Counted from the stretch's first letter, positions 34,423 to 44,091 are shown. The stretch is 62,432 nucleotides of DNA from an uncultured Acidobacteriota bacterium (GCA_903845115.1 CAIMWE010000044.1:1-62432), one strand, 5' to 3'. The notes: generated by a model from the sequence alone, not told the origin. Program-made: numbers and translations.

Positions 34423-35549
34423 CGCTCCGCCTCCCGCTCCGCCTCGAGGACGAGGTTGCAGACCCTGGCCGCCGCGTCCGGCTTCGCCAGCGCCCTGGCC
34501 GCCCGTCCCATCGCCGCGAGGCGCATCGGGTCCGACAGGAGCTCCAGCAGAACCGGCGCCAGCCTCCCCGCCTCGGCCTCGCCTTCGGTGAGCACTGCCG
34601 CCGCCGCCGCCCGCTCGAGGGCGCGGGCGTTGGCCTCCTGGTGACCGTGCGTCGCGAGGCGGAACGGGACGAAGAGAGCGGGCCTTCCGGCCGCCGCGAT
34701 CTCGGCGACCGTCATCGCCCCGGAGCGGCAGACCACGAGGTCGGCCGAGGCCAGCTCGGCCGCCAGGTCGTGGAGGAACCCGACGACCGTGGCCCCGGCC
34801 AGCCCTTCCTCGCGGTAGAGGGTGCGGACGCCCCCGGGCTCGTCGGCCGCCCCGATCGCCCGGCGGCCGCACTGGTGGACGACCTCGAGGGAAACCCCTC
34901 TCCTGGCGAGCTCGCCCAGCGCTCCGGGGACGAGGCGGTTCAGGATGACGGCCCCCTGGCTCCCTCCGACGACGACGACGCGAAGGCGCCTCGAGGCGGG
35001 CCTGCCGTCGAGGGCGGGAATCGAGAAGAACTCCTCGCGAACCGGGTTCCCCGTGACCACCGCTCCCGGCAGGGCCCGGCGGGCCTCCTCGCCGCCCACC
35101 GCCACCCGCCCCGCGATCCCCGCCAGCAGCCGGTTCGTCAGGCCAGGGACGGCGTTCGACTCGTGGACGACGGTCGGGATCCGGCGGGCCCACGCGGCCG
35201 CCACGACCGGGCCCGCCGCGTAGCCCCCGACGCCCAGGACCGCCGAGGGGCGGTGCCGCGTCACCAGGCGCCACGAGTCGACGAGCCCGAGCGGGAGGGA
35301 AAGCGCCCCCTGGAGCCGCGCCCAGGCCGACTTCCCGACGAGCCCCCGGGCCCGGATCAGCTCGAGCGGGTACCCGGCGCGGGGAACGAGGTCGGTCTCG
35401 ATCCCCCGGGCGGTCCCGACGAAGACGATCGGCGCCTCCGGGCGCCGCCGGCGAAGCTCGCCGGCCAGGGCCAGCGCCGGGAACACGTGGCCCCCCGTGC
35501 CGCCCCCTGCGATCAGGTACCCGCCGTGAAGAGAGCTCGGTCCCGTCAT
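34419..35549 (-). CDS. murG: UDP-N-acetylglucosamine--lipid I GlcNAc transferase
   Basis: This 376-residue GT28 enzyme converts lipid I to lipid II at the inner membrane surface. GGGTGGHVFPAL (15-26) is the first glycine-rich loop, VHESNAVPGLTNRLL is a strongly conserved region, and VVGGSQGA is the second loop. CRSGAMTVAEIAAAGRPALFVPF forms the UDP-GlcNAc site. The ATG overlaps the ftsW stop by ATGA, matching the coupled layout of the cluster. The downstream junction with murC is GTGA. Confidence 0.96.
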   Translation of the reverse strand: MTGPSSLHGGYLIAGGGTGGHVFPALALAGELRRRRPEAPIVFVGTARGIETDLVPRAGYPLELIRARGLVGKSAWARLQGALSLPLGLVDSWRLVTRHRPSAVLGVGGYAAGPVVAAAWARRIPTVVHESNAVPGLTNRLLAGIAGRVAVGGEEARRALPGAVVTGNPVREEFFSIPALDGRPASRRLRVVVVGGSQGAVILNRLVPGALGELARRGVSLEVVHQCGRRAIGAADEPGGVRTLYREEGLAGATVVGFLHDLAAELASADLVVCRSGAMTVAEIAAAGRPALFVPFRLATHGHQEANARALERAAAAAVLTEGEAEAGRLAPVLLELLSDPMRLAAMGRAARALAKPDAAARVCNLVLEAEREAER

Positions 35550-36649
35550 GGCGCGTGCTGCGAGAGGTTGAGGAGGATTCCCACCGCCAGGAGGTCGGCC
35601 CAGAGCGCCGACCCGCCGTACGAGAGGAACGGAAGGGGAATCCCCTTGGTGGGAACGAGCGCCAGGACGACCGAGATGTTCACGAGGGCCTGGACGACGA
35701 TCATCACCGACAGCCCGACACCCAGGAGCCGCCCGAAGGAATCGGGAGCGTTCTCCGCGGCCCGGAGACCCCGCGCGAAGACGAGGCCGAAGAGGCCGAG
35801 GACGAACGAGCAGCCGATCAGCCCCAGCTCCTCGCCGACGATAGCGTAGATGAAGTCGGTGTACGGGTAGGGGAGGAAGAAGAGCTTCTGCTTCCCGTGC
35901 CCGATGCCGAGCCCGGTGAGCCCTCCGGTGCCGACCGCGATGAGGGACTGGATCGTCTGGAATCCCTTCCCGAGCGGGTCCGCTTCCGGATGGAGGAAGG
36001 TCAGGATGCGGTCCCGCCGGTACGCGGCGTGCCAGACGTACGCCGTGATGGACGGGAGGGCCAGGAGGGAGGCTCCGACGAACCAGCGGAATCGCAGCCC
36101 CGCGAAGAAGAGCATCGCGGCCGCCACGCCGAAATAGGAGAGAGCCGTCCCGAAGTCGGGCTGCGCCAGGACGAGGCCCCCGAAGAGGGCGAGCAGACCG
36201 GCCACCGGGAGGAGCGTCTGCTTGAAGTCCTCCACGCGCCCTTCCCGCCTGGACAGGAGCGCCGCCAGCGCCACGACGAGGCCGACCTTCGCGAACTCCG
36301 AGGGCTGGACGGACATGACCTTCAGGTCGATCCAGCGCCGGGTGCCGTTGATCGGCGCGCGGAAGAGGACAACGGTCAGGGCGATCGCGAGGAGGGAGAG
36401 CGCGATCCCGATGCCCCTGGGGTCGTTCCAGCGCCGGTAGTCGATCGACATCGCGGCCCACGCCATGCCCGCCCCCAGGAAGACCGCCGCCGCCTGCTTG
36501 AGGACGAAGAAATAGGCGTGCGAGGGACCGCCGGCCGCGGGAAGGTAGATCTGCATCGCCGAGGCGCTGTAGATCATCACGAGGCCGGTTCCGATCAGGA
36601 GGACGACCGACGCGAAGAGGATGCGGTCCAGGACCAGCTTGCGCGCCAT
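35546..36649 (-). CDS. ftsW: Septal peptidoglycan polymerase FtsW (SEDS family)
   Basis: This 367-residue integral membrane protein has about ten helices. It shows SEDS landmarks: GTRRWIDLKVMSVQPSEFAK, AQPDFGTALSY, GKGFQTIQSLIAVGTGGL and the C-terminal VPTKGIPLPFLSYGGSAL. FtsW polymerises glycan from lipid II and works with the PBP3-type transpeptidase encoded in the same cluster. Its position between murD and murG is standard and separates it from RodA. The ATG abuts the murD stop with no intervening base. Confidence 0.95.
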   Translation of the reverse strand: MARKLVLDRILFASVVLLIGTGLVMIYSASAMQIYLPAAGGPSHAYFFVLKQAAAVFLGAGMAWAAMSIDYRRWNDPRGIGIALSLLAIALTVVLFRAPINGTRRWIDLKVMSVQPSEFAKVGLVVALAALLSRREGRVEDFKQTLLPVAGLLALFGGLVLAQPDFGTALSYFGVAAAMLFFAGLRFRWFVGASLLALPSITAYVWHAAYRRDRILTFLHPEADPLGKGFQTIQSLIAVGTGGLTGLGIGHGKQKLFFLPYPYTDFIYAIVGEELGLIGCSFVLGLFGLVFARGLRAAENAPDSFGRLLGVGLSVMIVVQALVNISVVLALVPTKGIPLPFLSYGGSALWADLLAVGILLNLSQHAP

Positions 36650-38050
36650 TCAGCTCCCCTCCGGTCCGGCGGGAGGGAGGGCCAGGACGAGCGCCTCGAA
36701 GACGTCGCCCCGGTGCTCGAAGTCGCGGAACTGGTCGAAGGAGGCGCACGCCGGGCTGAGGAGGACGACGTCCCCCGGTACCGCGTCGCGCGCCGCCTCG
36801 GCGACGGCGGCTTCCACGGTTCCGGCCCTGGAGGTCGGGACCTCGGCAGCGAGGGCCGCCTCGACCGCCCCGGCCGCCTTCCCGATGGCGAGGACCCTCC
36901 GCGCCTTCCTCTTCACGAGAGGGAGGAGCCGGCCGAAGTCGTCCCCCTTGTCCTTCCCGCCGAGGACCAGGAAGACGCGGGAGTCCGGAAACCCCTCGAG
37001 ACTCTTCAGCGTGGCGTCGATGTTCGTTCCCTTGGAGTCGTTGTACCAGGAAACGCCGCCCCTGACCCGGACAAGCTCCGTCCGGTGGCGAAGCCCCTTG
37101 AACGCCCGGAGCGTCCTGGCGGCGCTCTCGAGCGGAACCCCGAGGGGAAGCACCGCGGCGAGCGCCGCCAGGGCGTTCTCCAGGTTGTGGGCCCCCTGCA
37201 GGGAGATCTCCTCGCGCCGGAGGACGCGGCTCGGTCCCGAGCCGGCGATGTCGGCCACGACGTCGTCCCGCTCCAGCCACGCTCCGAGCCTCGCTGTCCG
37301 GCGCCTCGAGAACTCGAAGCGCCTCGCGCGCGGCGCGATCCTCGCGACCAGCGGGTCGTCCGCGTTGAGGACCGCGATCTGCGCCTCCTGCTGGTTCTCG
37401 AAGACCCGGGCCTTCGCGGCGCCGTAGTCGTCGAGCGAGCGGTACCGGTCGAGGTGGTCCGGCGTCAGGTTCAGGTGGACCGCGACGTCGGGAGCGAACC
37501 GGCGGACCGTCTCCAGCTGGAAGGACGACAGCTCCACGACCCAGACCCGCGTGGGGGAGAAGGGCGCGTCGGCAGGGCTCCTGGGAAGGGCGGCCGCCGC
37601 GATCCAGGGGGTGCCCAGGTTCCCGCAGGCCACCGCCTCGATCCCCGCGTCGTTCAACAGGCCGGCCGCGAGGGCGGTCGTCGTGGACTTCCCGTTCGTC
37701 CCGGTGATCCCGACGACGATTCCCGGGAGAAGCCGGGAGGCGAGCTCGATCTCCGACACGACCGGGATCGCGCGGGCGAGCGCCGCGTCGACGATCGGAG
37801 CCGTCCGCGGGATTCCCGGCGAGAGGACGACGAGCTGAACGCCTTCGAGGAGCGTCTCCGGGTGCCCTCCGAGGACCGCGGTCACCCCGTCGCGGGCGCC
37901 GAGGCCGTCGACCGCCGCCCGGAGGTCGGACGCCACCACCTCCACGCCGCGCGCGAGGAGGGCGTCCACGGCGGCCAGTCCCGAGCGTGCGAGCCCCAGG
38001 ACCGCGACGCGGGCGAGCTCCGGAAGGTCGGCGCCGACGGAAAGGCTCAT
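36650..38050 (-). CDS. murD: UDP-N-acetylmuramoylalanine--D-glutamate ligase
   Basis: This 466-residue Mur ligase adds D-Glu. VAVLGLARSGLAA lies in the UDP-binding N-terminal domain, and GTNGKST (117-123) is the ATP loop. DHLDRYRSLDDYGAAKARVF holds the position of the carbamylated lysine. HRTELV and NDSKGTN are MurD-specific. The ATG at 38050 overlaps the mraY stop by ATGA. Length is near the family norm (440-470). Confidence 0.95.
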   Translation of the reverse strand: MSLSVGADLPELARVAVLGLARSGLAAVDALLARGVEVVASDLRAAVDGLGARDGVTAVLGGHPETLLEGVQLVVLSPGIPRTAPIVDAALARAIPVVSEIELASRLLPGIVVGITGTNGKSTTTALAAGLLNDAGIEAVACGNLGTPWIAAAALPRSPADAPFSPTRVWVVELSSFQLETVRRFAPDVAVHLNLTPDHLDRYRSLDDYGAAKARVFENQQEAQIAVLNADDPLVARIAPRARRFEFSRRRTARLGAWLERDDVVADIAGSGPSRVLRREEISLQGAHNLENALAALAAVLPLGVPLESAARTLRAFKGLRHRTELVRVRGGVSWYNDSKGTNIDATLKSLEGFPDSRVFLVLGGKDKGDDFGRLLPLVKRKARRVLAIGKAAGAVEAALAAEVPTSRAGTVEAAVAEAARDAVPGDVVLLSPACASFDQFRDFEHRGDVFEALVLALPPAGPEGS

Positions 38051-39132
38051 CGCAGCTTCAACGTCGAGAGGGAGAAGAGCGCGAACAGGATCGCCACGAT
38101 CCAGAAGCGCGTGATCACCTTCGACTCGGCCCAGCCGGCGAGCTCGAAGTGGTGGTGGATGGGGGCCATCCTGAAGATCCGCTTCCCCGTCAGCTTGAAC
38201 GAGCCGACCTGGAGGATGACGGAGACCGCCTCGACGACGAAGAGCCCTCCGACGAAGACGAGCAGGACCTCCTGCTTGATCAGGACGGCCACGGTGCCGA
38301 GCGCGGCCCCGAGCGCGAGAGAGCCCGTGTCGCCCATGAACACCTCGGCCGGGTGGCAGTTGAACCAGAGGAAGCCGAGAGACGCCCCCACGATCGCCGC
38401 GCAGAAGACCGCGAGCTCTCCCGACCCCGGGACCGACGGGACGAAGAGGTACGACGCGACCTTCGCGTGCCCGGCGATGTAGGCCAGGATCGCGAGGGTG
38501 GTGGAGGCGATCAGCGTCGCTCCGATGGCTAGCCCGTCCAGGCCGTCGGTGAGGTTCACGGCGTTCGACGAACCGACGACGACGACGGCCGCGAAGACGA
38601 CGTACGCGATCCCCAGCTCGAGATGGACGTTCTTCAGGAAGGGGAACGAGACGCCGGTGGGGTCGGGCCTCCGGTCGAAGAAGAGCAGCGAGGCCACGCC
38701 GACGCCGGCCCCGACGAGGGTCTGCAGGAGGAGCTTCTGGCGGCCGGTCAGCCCGCGGTTGTGCCCCCGCGAGACCTTCCGCCAGTCGTCGCCCAGCCCG
38801 ATCAGCATCGCGAGGAGGGTGGCCCCGAGGGCCACCCAGACGTAGCGGCTCTCGATGTCGGCGAAGAGGAACGTCGGGAGGGCGATCGCGAGATTGATCA
38901 GGACGCCGCCCATCGTCGGAGTGCCGGCTTTCGCCTGGTGCGCCTTCGGTCCCTCCTCGCGGATCGTCTGGCCGATCTGTCGGCTCCGGAGCCAGCGGAT
39001 CAGGACCGGCCCGAGCAGGATCGAGAGGACGAGGGCCGTCAGGGCGGCGCACGCGGCCCGGAACGTGATGTACCGGAAGACGTTCAGGGCCGGAAGACGC
39101 TCGTGCAGGGGGAAGAGGAACCGGTAGATCAC
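38047..39132 (-). CDS. mraY: Phospho-N-acetylmuramoyl-pentapeptide-transferase
   Basis: This 361-residue polytopic enzyme forms lipid I by moving phospho-MurNAc-pentapeptide to undecaprenyl phosphate. Signatures include GTPTMGGVLI, GLGDDWRKVSRGHNRGLTGRQK, the active-site NLTDGLDGLA, FNCHPAEVFMGDTGSLALG and MAPIHHHFEL. About ten membrane helices are visible. The start is GTG in a GTGA overlap with murF. The motifs leave no ambiguity with WecA-type relatives. Confidence 0.97.
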   Translation of the reverse strand: MIYRFLFPLHERLPALNVFRYITFRAACAALTALVLSILLGPVLIRWLRSRQIGQTIREEGPKAHQAKAGTPTMGGVLINLAIALPTFLFADIESRYVWVALGATLLAMLIGLGDDWRKVSRGHNRGLTGRQKLLLQTLVGAGVGVASLLFFDRRPDPTGVSFPFLKNVHLELGIAYVVFAAVVVVGSSNAVNLTDGLDGLAIGATLIASTTLAILAYIAGHAKVASYLFVPSVPGSGELAVFCAAIVGASLGFLWFNCHPAEVFMGDTGSLALGAALGTVAVLIKQEVLLVFVGGLFVVEAVSVILQVGSFKLTGKRIFRMAPIHHHFELAGWAESKVITRFWIVAILFALFSLSTLKLR

Positions 39133-40523
39133 CGGCGGCCTCCCTGGCCCCTGGCCGCGATCGCCTCGACCAGCCGGTCGAGGCCGACCCCCCGGGATCC
39201 CTTGACGAAGAGCGCGTCCCCGGGCGCCAGGAGGCCGGCCACGACCGCCTCCGCCTCCGCGGCGTCCACGGCGAAGACGACCGTCCCCGCTCCGGCGCTT
39301 CCCGTCAGCGCCCCGTCGGCCAGGGCGGCCGCGTCCCCGCGCACGGCCACCAGGACGTCGAAACGCCCCCCGAGGTCCCGGCCCGCCTCGAAGTGGAAGT
39401 CGCGGCTCTTCCGGCCCAGCTCCAGCATCTCCCCGATCACCGCGACCTTCCGACGGGAGCCGGCGGTCCCCAGGAATGCGGACCACGCCGCCCGGAGGGC
39501 CGCAGGGCTCGAGTTGTACGAGTCGTCGTAGAGGAGGAGGTCGCCGTCGAGGCGCCGCACCTCGCCGCGATGCCGGGCGGCGCGGAGCGCGGGGGCCGCG
39601 GCGGCTGCCTCCTCCGCCGTCACGGAGAGGGCGGAGGCGGCTGCGGCGGCAGCGAGGAAGTTCGAGACGTTGTGGCGGCCCGGGAGCGGGAGCGAGACGT
39701 CCGCGCTCCGGCCCCGGAGCTCGAGAAGGAAGCGGGTTCCCCCCGGCTCTTCGGCCAGGTTCCGCGCCGACGCGTCGAGCCCCGGCTCGCCGGTCAGGCC
39801 GTAGCGGAGGACCGGGCCGCGGTGGCGGCGGCCGATGGCGAGGGACCGGGGGTCGTCGGCGTTCGCGACGAAGACCGACTCCGCCGACATGCCGGAGAGG
39901 ATCTCGCCCTTCGCGTGCTCGATGCCGTCCATCGAATGGAAGCTCCCGAAGTGCGCCGCCGTGACGGCCGTCACGACGCCCACCGCCGGGCGGACGAGGT
40001 CCGAGAGGAGGCGGATCTCGCCCGGGGTGGACATCCCCAGCTCCAGGACGGCGATCTCCGTCCCCTCGCCGATCCTCGCCACCTCGAGCGGCAGGCCGAT
40101 CCCGTTGTTCCGGTTTCCGGTCGTCCGCGCGACGGAGAACCGGCGGGCCAGGATCCCGGCGGCCAGCTCCTTCGTCGTGGTCTTGCCGACGCTGCCGGTG
40201 ATCGCCACGACCTTCGGCCGCACGCAGTCGAGGACGTACCTGGCCCAGACCCGGAGCGCGGCGAGCGTGTCGGCGACGCGGACGACGCACTTCCCTTCGG
40301 GAATCGCCCCGCCGGGGACCGCGCGAGAGACGAGCGCCCCGTTCGCGACGGCCAGCGCCTGCGCGAGGAAGTCGTGGCCGTCGTGGTTCGGACCCGGGAT
40401 CGCGACGAAGAGGTCCCCCGCACGGACGGCGCGCGAGTCGATCGACAGCCCGGAGAAGAAGGAGACCGGGCCCTGGACCGTGCCGCCCGTGACGGCGGCC
40501 AGGGTGACGCTGTCGGTCTTCAT
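39129..40523 (-). CDS. murF: UDP-N-acetylmuramoyl-tripeptide--D-alanyl-D-alanine ligase
   Basis: This 464-residue Mur ligase adds D-Ala-D-Ala to complete the pentapeptide. SIDSRAVRAGDLFVAIPG is the N-terminal substrate domain, GSVGKTTTK (110-118) is the ATP loop, and TTGNRNNGIGLPL is MurF-specific. YDDSYNSSPAA and VAVIGEMLELG are typical C-terminal elements. The ATG overlaps the murE stop by ATGA. No ddl lies in this window, so the dipeptide must be supplied from elsewhere. Confidence 0.96.
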   Translation of the reverse strand: MKTDSVTLAAVTGGTVQGPVSFFSGLSIDSRAVRAGDLFVAIPGPNHDGHDFLAQALAVANGALVSRAVPGGAIPEGKCVVRVADTLAALRVWARYVLDCVRPKVVAITGSVGKTTTKELAAGILARRFSVARTTGNRNNGIGLPLEVARIGEGTEIAVLELGMSTPGEIRLLSDLVRPAVGVVTAVTAAHFGSFHSMDGIEHAKGEILSGMSAESVFVANADDPRSLAIGRRHRGPVLRYGLTGEPGLDASARNLAEEPGGTRFLLELRGRSADVSLPLPGRHNVSNFLAAAAAASALSVTAEEAAAAAPALRAARHRGEVRRLDGDLLLYDDSYNSSPAALRAAWSAFLGTAGSRRKVAVIGEMLELGRKSRDFHFEAGRDLGGRFDVLVAVRGDAAALADGALTGSAGAGTVVFAVDAAEAEAVVAGLLAPGDALFVKGSRGVGLDRLVEAIAARGQGGRR

Positions 40524-42031
40524 CGTCCCCCCCCGTCCCCGGCGGCCTCGGCCACCAGCTCCCGGGCGACGATGCGGTCGTCGAACGGCTCCTTGCGCCC
40601 CGCGGTCTCCTGATAGGTCTCATGCCCCTTCCCGGCGATGACGACGACGTCGCCCGGGCGGGCGAGACGGATCGCCGCCGCGATCGCCTGCCGGCGGTCC
40701 GGCACCGCCGTGGCCGGCTTCCCGGTCCGCTCGTAGCCGGCCCGGATCTCGTCCAGGATGACGAGCGGATCCTCGGAACGGGGGTTGTCGGACGTGAGGA
40801 CCGTCTCGTCGGCCAGCTCCGCGGCGATCTTCCCCATCTCCGGGCGCTTGCCCCGGTCCCGGTCGCCTCCGCAGCCGAACACGACGATCACCCGCCCTCC
40901 CGGCCCGCCCGAGAGGGACCGCGCCGTCCTGAGGACTCCCTCGAGCGCCCCGGGCTTGTGGGCGTAGTCGACGAGGATCGTGCAGCCGAACGGGTTCGGG
41001 ACCGGTTCGAGGCGCCCCGGCACGCTCCTCATCGTGGCCAGGGCCTTCGCCGCCGCGGCCCCGGGGATCCCCAGGGAGAGCGCGGCGGCAGCTGCCGCGA
41101 GCAGGTTCTCGGCGTTCGGCCGGCCGAGCAGAGGGGAGACGACCTCGAACTCCTCGCCGGTCGCCCTCGCCAGGACCCGGAGGCGGATCCCCCCGGAAGG
41201 CGGGAGCGGGAGGAGCGTTCCGGTCACGTCCGCGCCGGCCTCGCCCGCCAGGGAGAAGCCGAGCACCCTCGCCCGCGGCAGCCGCTCGATCAGCCGCCGC
41301 CCCCACGGGTCGTCGGCGTTGACGACGGCCTTGCCCGCTGGCTTGAGCAGGCCGAAGAGCCGCGCTTTCGCCTCGAAGTAGTCCTCGAGGTCGCGGTGGA
41401 AGTCGAGGTGATCCCGCGTGAGGTTCAGGAACAGGGCTGCGTCGAACGCGCAGCCCGCCAGCCTTTCGAGCGCGAGGGCGTGCGAGGAGCACTCCAGGAC
41501 GGCCGCGGTCCCTCCGTCGCCGACGAGGCCGGCCAGGAGGGGCTGCAGGTCGGTCCCCTCGGGCGTGGTCCGCGGGGCGACCAGCGCCGCGGCGTCCCCG
41601 CCCGCTCCCCGGTAGACCAGCGTGCCGAAGAGCCCGGTCCGGGGGTGGACCGCGGAGAGCACGCGGTCGACCAGGAGGGCCGTCGTCGTCTTCCCGCTCG
41701 TCCCGGTGACCCCGACCATGACGAGGTGGGACGACGGCTCCCCGGCCAGGCGCGCGGCCAGGAGGCCCGCCGTCCGGCGCGGGTCGTCCACCTCGAGATA
41801 CGGGATGGTCAGCGGCATCGGCGCCGGCGCCGCCCCGAGCGCCGCCACCGCACCCTTCGCCACCGCCTGCTCCAGGAACTCCCGCCCGTCGTGGCTCAGG
41901 CCCGGAAAGGCGGCGAAGAGCGTCCCCGGGGCGGCCGAGCGGGAATCGTGCGTCACGCGGACGACGTCCGGGTCGAGCGACGGCCCCCGGCGAGAGTGGG
42001 GCTGGTGCTCGATCAGCTCCGAGAGCCTCAT
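40520..42031 (-). CDS. murE: UDP-MurNAc-L-Ala-D-Glu--meso-2,6-diaminopimelate ligase
   Basis: This 503-residue Mur ligase adds the third stem residue. THDSRSAAPGTLFAAFPG is the UDP-binding domain, and GTSGKTTT (110-117) is the ATP loop. DYFEAKARLF holds the carbamylated lysine. The motif DNPRSEDP is the form that recognises meso-DAP; lysine enzymes differ there. DYAHKPGALEGVL and AGKGHETYQ complete the family pattern. The ATG overlaps the ftsI stop by ATGA. Confidence 0.96.
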   Translation of the reverse strand: MRLSELIEHQPHSRRGPSLDPDVVRVTHDSRSAAPGTLFAAFPGLSHDGREFLEQAVAKGAVAALGAAPAPMPLTIPYLEVDDPRRTAGLLAARLAGEPSSHLVMVGVTGTSGKTTTALLVDRVLSAVHPRTGLFGTLVYRGAGGDAAALVAPRTTPEGTDLQPLLAGLVGDGGTAAVLECSSHALALERLAGCAFDAALFLNLTRDHLDFHRDLEDYFEAKARLFGLLKPAGKAVVNADDPWGRRLIERLPRARVLGFSLAGEAGADVTGTLLPLPPSGGIRLRVLARATGEEFEVVSPLLGRPNAENLLAAAAAALSLGIPGAAAAKALATMRSVPGRLEPVPNPFGCTILVDYAHKPGALEGVLRTARSLSGGPGGRVIVVFGCGGDRDRGKRPEMGKIAAELADETVLTSDNPRSEDPLVILDEIRAGYERTGKPATAVPDRRQAIAAAIRLARPGDVVVIAGKGHETYQETAGRKEPFDDRIVARELVAEAAGDGGGR

Positions 42032-44091
42032 GGCTCGACCTCTTCCCGGGCGGGGGGCGGCTCGATCGAAAGGGCGACCGAGCAAACGGTTCCCGGCTCC
42101 GCGGGGACCCGGGGAAGCGGGCTCTGCGAGACGACGAAGCCGCTGCCGGTCAGGTGCGCCCCGAGGCCCGCCCGCGCGAGGCTGCGGACGGCGTCGCGGC
42201 CGCTCAGCCCCGAGAGGTCCGGGACCTCCCCGACCACCTCCCGGCGGGGAGCGGCTTCCCCTGGAGGCGTCCAGCCCCGGAGGGAAGCCAGGACGACGTT
42301 CGCACCCAGGACCGGGCCGATCGTGGCCTGCCGGAGCGAGGAGAGATCGGCGCTGAGGAAGGTGGGAGTCCGGCGGCCGGAGACGTCGTGCGCCTCCTCG
42401 CGGAGGATCCGGAGCGTCTCGGCGCCGAGGGCCGAGAAGACGGGCGCCGCGACGTCGCCGCCGTAGATCTTTCCCCTCGGCTCGTCGATCACCACCGCGA
42501 TGACGACCCGGGGAGATTCGGCGGGGACGAACCCGATGAACGAGCCGACGAACCGGTCGCGGGAGTATCCGCCGCCGGGGGCCGCCTTCTGGGCCGTCCC
42601 CGTCTTCCCCGCCACGCTGAAGCCGGGGATCGCCGACAGCTTGCCCGTGCCGCTCTCGACGACCCGCGTCAGGAAGGAGCGGAGGATTCCGGCGGTCCGC
42701 TCCGTGAGGACCCGCTTGCCCGGGGCCGGGCCTCTCCGCTCCACGCGGCCGTCGGCCCGGCGGATCGCCGAGACGAGGTGCGGGGTCGGGAGGATCCCGC
42801 CGCTGGCGATCGCCGCGTAGGCCCTGGCCATCTGCAGGACGGTGACCCCGACCTCCTGTCCGAACGCCATCGTCGGCAGCGTCAGGGCGCTCCACGAGGA
42901 GACGTCCCGAAGCAGCCCGTTGCTCTCCCCTTCCAGGTCGACGCCGCTCTTCTGTCCGAACCCCAGCGATCGGATGGTCCGGAAGTACGGGGCCTTCCCG
43001 AGGCCGAGGGCGACGTGGGCGATCCCGATGTTGGAGGAGTGCGCGATGACGTCCGCGAGAGGGAGGACCCCCCAGCGGTTCTTGCCGTGCTCGTGGATGG
43101 TCGTGGACCCGATCGTCAGGATTCCGCCTCCGCAGTCGATCAGGTCGTCCGGCCCGACGGTCCCCGCCTCCAGCGCGGCGCCAGCGGTGAAGATCTTGAA
43201 CGTGGACCCCGGCTCGTACAGGTCGGCGATCGGGTGGTTCCGCCGCGCCTCCGGCTCGGAGTCCCCGTAGCGGTTCGGGTTGAATCCCGGCGCGGAGGCG
43301 AGCGCGAGGACGGCGCCGTCGGAGGGGTCGAGGACGATGACCGAGCCGCCCTTGGCCCGCCACGTCGAGACCGCGGCCTGGAGCTCCTGCTCCGCCACGT
43401 GCTGGATCGAGGCGTCCAGAGTCAGGAGGAGGCTCTCGCCCTCGACCTCCTCCCCCAGCTCGGCCCGCCAGCGTCCGCGGCCAGGGGTCGCGTACGACCG
43501 CTGGGCGGCGTCGCGGAGGAACGTGACGCGGGCGGGGCGCCCCCGGATCTCCCGGTCGTACCGGTACTCGAGCCCGGCCAGCCCCTGGTTGTCGGTTCCC
43601 ACGTACCCGAGGAGCGCGGCGCCGAGCGGACCCTGCGGGTATTTCCGCGTCGATTCCTGGAGCAGCCGGATCCCGGGGAGCCGGCGGTCCTTCACCTGCC
43701 GGGCCACCGCCTCGGGGACCCGACGGGCGAGCCAGACGAAGTCGCGGTCGGCATCGCTCAGCTTCTTCGCCAGGTCGCGGGCCGGGATGCCGAGGATCGG
43801 CGAGAGCGCCCGCGCGATCGGCTCGGGCTCCTCCAGCTCCGACGGGATCGCGAAGACCGAGTCCACCGCCGCCGTCACCGCGAGAGGGCGCCCTTCCCGG
43901 TCGAGGATCGCGCCCCGCCGGGGCGGGAGCTCCACCGTCCGCTCCTGCTGGCGCCTGGCCCGCTTGGCGAAGTCGTCCTTGCGGAGCACCTGGAGGTCGA
44001 CGAGGCGTGCGAAGAGACACACCATCCAGATGCCCACCACCGTGATCAGGACGAGGGCCCGCCGGTGCGCGGCAGCAGGGGCGAGGCTCAG
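42028..44091 (-). CDS. ftsI: Septal transpeptidase FtsI (PBP3-type) with C-terminal PASTA domain; probable CTG start
   Basis: This is a class-B penicillin-binding protein, about 687 residues if started at CTG 44091. That start forms a CTGA overlap with ftsL, has GGAGGAGGG just upstream and restores a complete N-terminal membrane helix (RRALVLITVVGIWMVCLFARL). The next usable start, GTG at 44040, would cut that helix and has no ribosome site. The dimerisation domain has RRGAILDREGRPLA. The catalytic Ser (about residue 296) is in GSTFK, SSN is in AHSSNIGIAH, and KTGTA is present. The last 65 or so residues (GEVPDLSGLSGRDAVRSL) are a PASTA domain. It cross-links septal peptidoglycan with FtsW. 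Confidence 0.92.
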   Translation of the reverse strand: MSLAPAAAHRRALVLITVVGIWMVCLFARLVDLQVLRKDDFAKRARRQQERTVELPPRRGAILDREGRPLAVTAAVDSVFAIPSELEEPEPIARALSPILGIPARDLAKKLSDADRDFVWLARRVPEAVARQVKDRRLPGIRLLQESTRKYPQGPLGAALLGYVGTDNQGLAGLEYRYDREIRGRPARVTFLRDAAQRSYATPGRGRWRAELGEEVEGESLLLTLDASIQHVAEQELQAAVSTWRAKGGSVIVLDPSDGAVLALASAPGFNPNRYGDSEPEARRNHPIADLYEPGSTFKIFTAGAALEAGTVGPDDLIDCGGGILTIGSTTIHEHGKNRWGVLPLADVIAHSSNIGIAHVALGLGKAPYFRTIRSLGFGQKSGVDLEGESNGLLRDVSSWSALTLPTMAFGQEVGVTVLQMARAYAAIASGGILPTPHLVSAIRRADGRVERRGPAPGKRVLTERTAGILRSFLTRVVESGTGKLSAIPGFSVAGKTGTAQKAAPGGGYSRDRFVGSFIGFVPAESPRVVIAVVIDEPRGKIYGGDVAAPVFSALGAETLRILREEAHDVSGRRTPTFLSADLSSLRQATIGPVLGANVVLASLRGWTPPGEAAPRREVVGEVPDLSGLSGRDAVRSLARAGLGAHLTGSGFVVSQSPLPRVPAEPGTVCSVALSIEPPPAREEVEP

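Noticed and set aside
35555-38482. Plus-strand frame of 975 codons opposite ftsW, murD and mraY
   Set aside because: The sense genes have complete motifs; the antisense translation has no domain and the composition typical of GC-rich shadows.
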